Source: Oscillospiraceae bacterium (lineage in GTDB: Bacteria > Bacillota > Clostridia > Oscillospirales > Ruminococcaceae). Taken from it: a stretch of 18,576 bases of DNA. Numbering within the stretch: position 1 is the stretch's first letter; each line of letters opens with the position of its first letter. The notes beneath the pieces are model-generated. The model was not told where the DNA came from. It searched no databases and saw only the letters and a list, made by a program, of their open reading frames with translations. The stretch is taken from the NCBI GenBank assembly GCA_017440425.1, contig JAFSHJ010000115.1:1-18576 (forward strand), given 5' to 3'. This document shows, piece by piece, positions 15,536 to 18,576 of the stretch. A program made the position numbers and the translations under genes.

Positions 15536-15576
15536 GAAAAAGCCGATGCGGATATTATTCCGTATCGGCTTTTTTG
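15536..15576. terminator. Bidirectional terminator between ppa and the adenylyltransferase gene
   Basis: AGCCGATGCGGA (15541-15552) pairs with TCCGTATCGGCT (15559-15570), a 12-bp stem with one G-T pair and a 6-nt loop. It is flanked by an A-run on the left and a T-run on the right. It can stop ppa transcripts on the + strand and the converging rmuC/adenylyltransferase transcripts on the - strand. Confidence 0.92.
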
Positions 15577-15626
15577 CTGTAAATTTACAGTTTGGCATTA
15601 GACGGCAGCGCAAAAAGCGCTCCTTC

Positions 15627-16481
15627 TTATAAATTGGAATTTTTAACGTGAAGAAGATATTCCTGCATATTCTCATCTTCGGTGAGGTCATAGCTGAAGT
15701 TAAGATTTTCTGCCACGGCAAGGGCAAGTTTGCGGAAGAGAGAGCAGGCTGTGAATATTGCAGACCACAGATGAGCGGGGTCGCTGTCTGAAAAGGTGGA
15801 GAGATATTCGCTGTAGACGTGGGCAGGCAGATAGCGGCCGAAATATTTGCCAAGCTTGCCTGCGGAGACGGAAAAATCGGTGGAAACACCGATATACCAC
15901 CTCACCATCCAATCCAGCATATCGTGAACGTTGCAGAGATACATGTTCAGGGCATAGGGCAGCTCCTCACGGGCAATGCCCTTGGCAACGTTGTTCAGGC
16001 ACCACCAAAACTCGTTGCAGCAATCGGAAAACAGCTTTTGGTCGGGTTTGGCAACCTGCCAGCAGGAGGGATCGTCGGAGAGCGGCGGCAGACAGCCGCA
16101 TTTATCCAGCAGAACAACGGCAGGCTCATCGGATGAGGGATATTTATCATAGATGGAGAGATCGATGCGGTTGCCGTCATCAAACAGCATAAGATAGGTG
16201 AAATGTCCGTCACCGTCGGGCAGGCAGCCGGGTGGCGAGTTGAGCTCCGGCAGCTGCATCACAAAGGGATGACCGAATTTTTCATCTATCCAGCCGAGGT
16301 TATTGTAAAACGGCGCAACGTCCTCCGCAATATAGATGATGTCGTAGTCCTGATAGTTATCACGGGGTGCTTCTGGGTCGGCACGGGAGCCGTTGAGCAC
16401 AACGGCTTTGATGCGGGGATCGTCCTCGGCAATGCAGAGAATAAGCTCAAATATCTCTTTTTCGGAGCGCATCTGTTTCAT
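15627..16481 (-). CDS. ant(6): Aminoglycoside 6-adenylyltransferase, ANT(6) family
   Basis: Members of this family transfer AMP from ATP to the 6-hydroxyl of streptomycin, inactivating it. The nucleotidyltransferase motif is intact: VVLNGSRADP (G31, S32, R33) followed by QDYDIIYI with the metal-binding D45 and D47. Other family blocks are GNRIDLSIYDKYP, CCNEFWWCLNNVAKGIAREE (about residues 154-173), IGVSTDFSVSAGK and FTACSLFRKLALAVAE. Length of 284 residues matches (about 285-300). ATG 16481 is preceded by AGAGG at good spacing; an internal ATG three codons later is the alternative. It lies 21 nt downstream of rmuC on the same strand with no terminator between. Codon use resembles the neighbours and no mobile element is near, so it looks like a long-resident chromosomal gene. 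Whether it confers resistance cannot be told from sequence. Confidence 0.88.
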   Translation of the reverse strand: MKQMRSEKEIFELILCIAEDDPRIKAVVLNGSRADPEAPRDNYQDYDIIYIAEDVAPFYNNLGWIDEKFGHPFVMQLPELNSPPGCLPDGDGHFTYLMLFDDGNRIDLSIYDKYPSSDEPAVVLLDKCGCLPPLSDDPSCWQVAKPDQKLFSDCCNEFWWCLNNVAKGIAREELPYALNMYLCNVHDMLDWMVRWYIGVSTDFSVSAGKLGKYFGRYLPAHVYSEYLSTFSDSDPAHLWSAIFTACSLFRKLALAVAENLNFSYDLTEDENMQEYLLHVKNSNL

Positions 16482-16502
16482 AGTGTGACCTCTGTGGTGG
16501 TG

Positions 16503-17831
16503 TTAGGCATCAACATCTTGAACTTCGCCGGAATCCAGCAGCAGGGAAGCCTGCTCCATGGGCAGCTCGTCAACTGTTTTCAGCTTGCCAAGAATTTTGC
16601 GTGTTCTCACACCCACAAGTGTGTCAAGGTCGGCGCTGGCGCGGTTAAGTCTGTCCTGAGCGGAGGTGAGCACCTTGCTGAAGTTGCCGAACTCGGTCTT
16701 GACAGCAGCAAGCAGATTCCAAACTTCGGTGGAGCGCTTTTCAATGGCAAGGGTGCGGAAGCCAAGCTGCAGGCTGTTGAGCAGCGCAGAAAGGGTGCTG
16801 GGACCCGCAATGTTTATGTGGCAATCACGCTGAAGGGTTTCAAGCATATCGCTGCGGCGCACGATTTCTGCATAAAGGCCCTCGAAGGGGAGAAACATAA
16901 CCGCAAAATCGGTGGTGTTGGGGGGATTGATATACTTGCCGGAGATATCCTTGGCGAACTTTTTAATGGTGGCTTCAAGGTTTTTGCTGGCGGCATCGAT
17001 GAGGGCTTTGTCGGAGGTGTCGTAGGCATCGAGCAGCGCCATATAGGCCTCGGTGGGGAATTTAGAGTCGATGGGAAGATAGACGGGGGCATCGTAATCG
17101 GTTTTGCCGGGGAGCTTCACCGCAAATTCAACGGGATCGCGGGAACCCTTCTTGGTGACGATGTTCTTCTCATACTGGGCGGGGGTGAGTATCTGGTCGA
17201 GAATGCGTTCCAGCTGAAGTTCGCCCATAATTCCGCGGGTCTTCACGTTGGAGAGCACCTTTTTCAGGTCGCCAACGCCGGTGGCAAGGTTCTGCATCTC
17301 GCCAAGACCCTTGTAAACCTGTTCAAGACGCTCGTTGACGAGCTGGAAGGATTGACCCACCTTTTCTTCCAAAGTTTTCTGCAGACGCTCATCCACAGTT
17401 CCGCGGATCTCGTCAAGCTTGCGCTGGTTATCCGCCTGCATTGCCGCAATGCGGACCTCCATTGTGTTGCGGATGGCCTCCATTCGGGAATCAAGACCGC
17501 CGGACATCTCTGCCACCGAGCGGCGGAGAGTGCCGAGGGAGTCGTTCATCTCCTGAGAGAGCTTGAGAAGGGCGGCATTCTGCATGGCAACGGAGTTCTG
17601 CAGTCCGCGGGAGAGGGTATCCGCATTTTCTTTGCGGTTTTCACGCAGCTCTGCGGAGAGCTCGGCACGCAGCGCACGCAACTCCACGTTGAGGGTATCG
17701 TTTATCAGCTGATTTATCTTTTCGTTGGAGTCGTCCCTGTTGGCACGTTTTTGCGCCTGCAAAAACAAAATGAGGGTAACTGCTGAGAGGGCAACGGAAA
17801 GAACACACAAAACAATGATTATGTAATCCAT
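16503..17831 (-). CDS. rmuC: DNA recombination protein RmuC
   Basis: RmuC is a predicted nuclease that limits recombination and inversion at short inverted repeats. The 442-residue protein has an N-terminal membrane helix (residues about 2-24), a long coiled coil (about 30-190) and a PD-(D/E)xK-like domain. In that domain GELQLERIL (E204) and LPIDSKFPTEAY (D255, K257) carry the expected acidic and lysine residues, and DFAVMFLPFEGLYAE is another family landmark. I chose ATG 17831 because AAAGGAG lies just upstream and the protein then begins directly with the membrane helix. The frame stays open for 21 more codons upstream, but that extension runs through the promoter. It is the first gene of a two-gene unit with the adenylyltransferase. 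Confidence 0.92.
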   Translation of the reverse strand: MDYIIIVLCVLSVALSAVTLILFLQAQKRANRDDSNEKINQLINDTLNVELRALRAELSAELRENRKENADTLSRGLQNSVAMQNAALLKLSQEMNDSLGTLRRSVAEMSGGLDSRMEAIRNTMEVRIAAMQADNQRKLDEIRGTVDERLQKTLEEKVGQSFQLVNERLEQVYKGLGEMQNLATGVGDLKKVLSNVKTRGIMGELQLERILDQILTPAQYEKNIVTKKGSRDPVEFAVKLPGKTDYDAPVYLPIDSKFPTEAYMALLDAYDTSDKALIDAASKNLEATIKKFAKDISGKYINPPNTTDFAVMFLPFEGLYAEIVRRSDMLETLQRDCHINIAGPSTLSALLNSLQLGFRTLAIEKRSTEVWNLLAAVKTEFGNFSKVLTSAQDRLNRASADLDTLVGVRTRKILGKLKTVDELPMEQASLLLDSGEVQDVDA

Positions 17832-17864
17832 AACTTCTCCTTTGGCGGTGTAATGATAGATATA

Positions 17865-17873
17865 ATTATACCA
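17865..17873 (-). promoter_or_regulatory. Extended -10 promoter for rmuC
   Basis: On the minus strand TGGTATAAT reads from 17873 to 17865, a complete extended -10 element. The -35 position (17888-17893, TGGAAT) is weak. Expected transcript start is near 17858, with a leader of about 26 nt. Confidence 0.65.
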
Positions 17874-17916
17874 CACAACGAAAAAGAATTCCACCCCAAT
17901 AAACAGAAAAGAAAAG

Positions 17917-17945
17917 TTGAAAGAGCGGTCGGTGGGTGATATAAT
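17917..17945 (+). promoter_or_regulatory. Sigma-A promoter for the AlkZ-related gene
   Basis: TTGAAA (17917-17922) and TATAAT (17940-17945) are 17 bp apart, with TGA before the -10 giving an extended element. It diverges from the rmuC promoter about 45 bp to the left. Confidence 0.82.
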
Positions 17946-17974
17946 AAAAAAAGAAAAGTTTGCGGAGGTGCGCC

Positions 17975-18576
17975 GTGGAAGATATAAGAAATTTTGAGGA
18001 TTTTTGTGCCGTGCTCAAAAAGAGCGGTTTTTCAATGGGCGGCGGCAACGACAAGGGAATATATGCCGTGGTGGATTTTCCGTGGAATGCGGCTCCTGCA
18101 GACAGCGTTATAAAATGGCACACCGGTGATGCGGAAACAGACCCCTGGGAGTGGCGCATGAGGGTGCTGGAGGAGCGAAAGGACATTGCGTATGCGAAGC
18201 TGTTTTTTGGCACCAGCGGATACATAACCGATGAGTGGTATTCCAAGTTTGTTGCGGCGAGAAGAAACGGCGAAGTTTTTGAAGAGGCATATTACAACGG
18301 AAAAGTGAGTGCCGCAGCGGCGGAGATATACAAGATAATCTCGGAAAACGGTGCTACGGCACTGCACGAGATAAAATATCTGGGAGGCTTTGGCAAAGAG
18401 GATAACAGCCGCTTTGAGAGATCCATCACAGAGCTGCAGATGAAGATGTATATCACCATGTGCGGCAGAAAGCAGAAGAAAAACAAATTCGGCGAAGGTT
18501 ACGGCTGGAGCAGCACGGTGTTTGAGACAGCCGAGCTGTTTTGGGAGCAGCGAGGCGTGGTGATTTCTGATGAAGA
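17975..18576 (+). CDS. AlkZ-related winged-helix protein, 3'-truncated by the window
   Basis: The frame starts at GTG 17975, with GGAGGTG at 17964-17970, and stays open to the right edge (about 200 residues, no stop). The visible protein begins MEDIRNFEDFCAVLKKSGF. It contains FFGTSGYITDEWYSKFVAAR (about residues 77-96), a helix pair around AAAAEIYKIISENGATALHE, and SITELQMKMYITMCG followed by GYGWSSTVFETAE. This pattern recalls proteins annotated as AlkZ-related, distant relatives of the AlkZ/YcaQ DNA glycosylases that unhook interstrand cross-links. I do not see the catalytic QxQ motif of true AlkZ in the visible part, so enzyme activity is uncertain. It may be a DNA-binding winged-helix protein only. 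The name rests on remembered resemblance. Confidence 0.6.
   Translation, partial: MEDIRNFEDFCAVLKKSGFSMGGGNDKGIYAVVDFPWNAAPADSVIKWHTGDAETDPWEWRMRVLEERKDIAYAKLFFGTSGYITDEWYSKFVAARRNGEVFEEAYYNGKVSAAAAEIYKIISENGATALHEIKYLGGFGKEDNSRFERSITELQMKMYITMCGRKQKKNKFGEGYGWSSTVFETAELFWEQRGVVISDE

Noticed and set aside
16203..17786. 527-codon plus-strand frame opposite rmuC and the 5' part of the adenylyltransferase gene
   Set aside because: Longer than either real gene there, but it lacks motifs and start signals, while both minus-strand genes have clear family blocks and ribosome binding sites.
17832..17894. 21-codon N-terminal extension of rmuC
   Set aside because: It would run through the extended -10 promoter. 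The ATG at 17831 has AAAGGAG and starts directly with the membrane helix.

Overview
The window reads as chromosomal DNA of a spore-forming, low-to-mid GC Gram-positive bacterium of the class Clostridia, probably Oscillospiraceae/Ruminococcaceae-like. The evidence is the spore maturation pair spmA-spmB, strong AGGAGG-type ribosome binding sites, near-consensus sigma-A promoters (often with an extended TGn-10), a class B sortase, an RNase M5-type Toprim protein, and a clostridial-type MBOAT/DHHW gene pair. I see no tRNA, rRNA, CRISPR array, insertion sequence or phage gene. No gap between genes exceeds 300 bases.

Region 1 (1-5886, + strand) is one tightly spaced run: the 3' part of comEC, holA (DNA polymerase III delta), an rnmV-like RNase M5 gene, an MBOAT membrane acyltransferase homologue and a DHHW/AlgX-like partner, closed by a clear intrinsic terminator. 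The last two genes are the most unusual content. Both reading frames are intact and well translated, yet each appears to have lost its catalytic residues: both MBOAT histidines, the DHHW motif and the GDS serine. comEC also has a C-terminal metallo-beta-lactamase-like domain without metal ligands.

Region 2 (5884-7490, + strand) holds spmA-spmB, overlapping by ATGA and preceded by a sigma-E-like promoter, then a small TSCPD-domain protein with its own consensus promoter and terminator.

Region 3 (7553-13604, + strand) starts with a good sigma-A promoter and carries galU (UDP-glucose synthesis), tldD and tldE/pmbA (the two-subunit metalloprotease), then a large secreted GLUG/InlB-repeat protein held by a C-terminal membrane helix.

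Region 4 (13649-15576, + strand) has a class B sortase and a family I inorganic pyrophosphatase, each with its own promoter and terminator. The pyrophosphatase terminator is bidirectional.

Region 5 (15627-17893, - strand) is a two-gene unit, rmuC followed by an ANT(6)-type aminoglycoside adenylyltransferase. Divergent from it, and running off the right edge, is the start of an AlkZ-related (winged-helix DNA glycosylase-like) gene on the + strand.

Most genes are housekeeping or sporulation related. The accessory-looking parts are the MBOAT/DHHW pair, the repeat-rich surface protein with the nearby sortase, and the chromosomal aminoglycoside adenylyltransferase.
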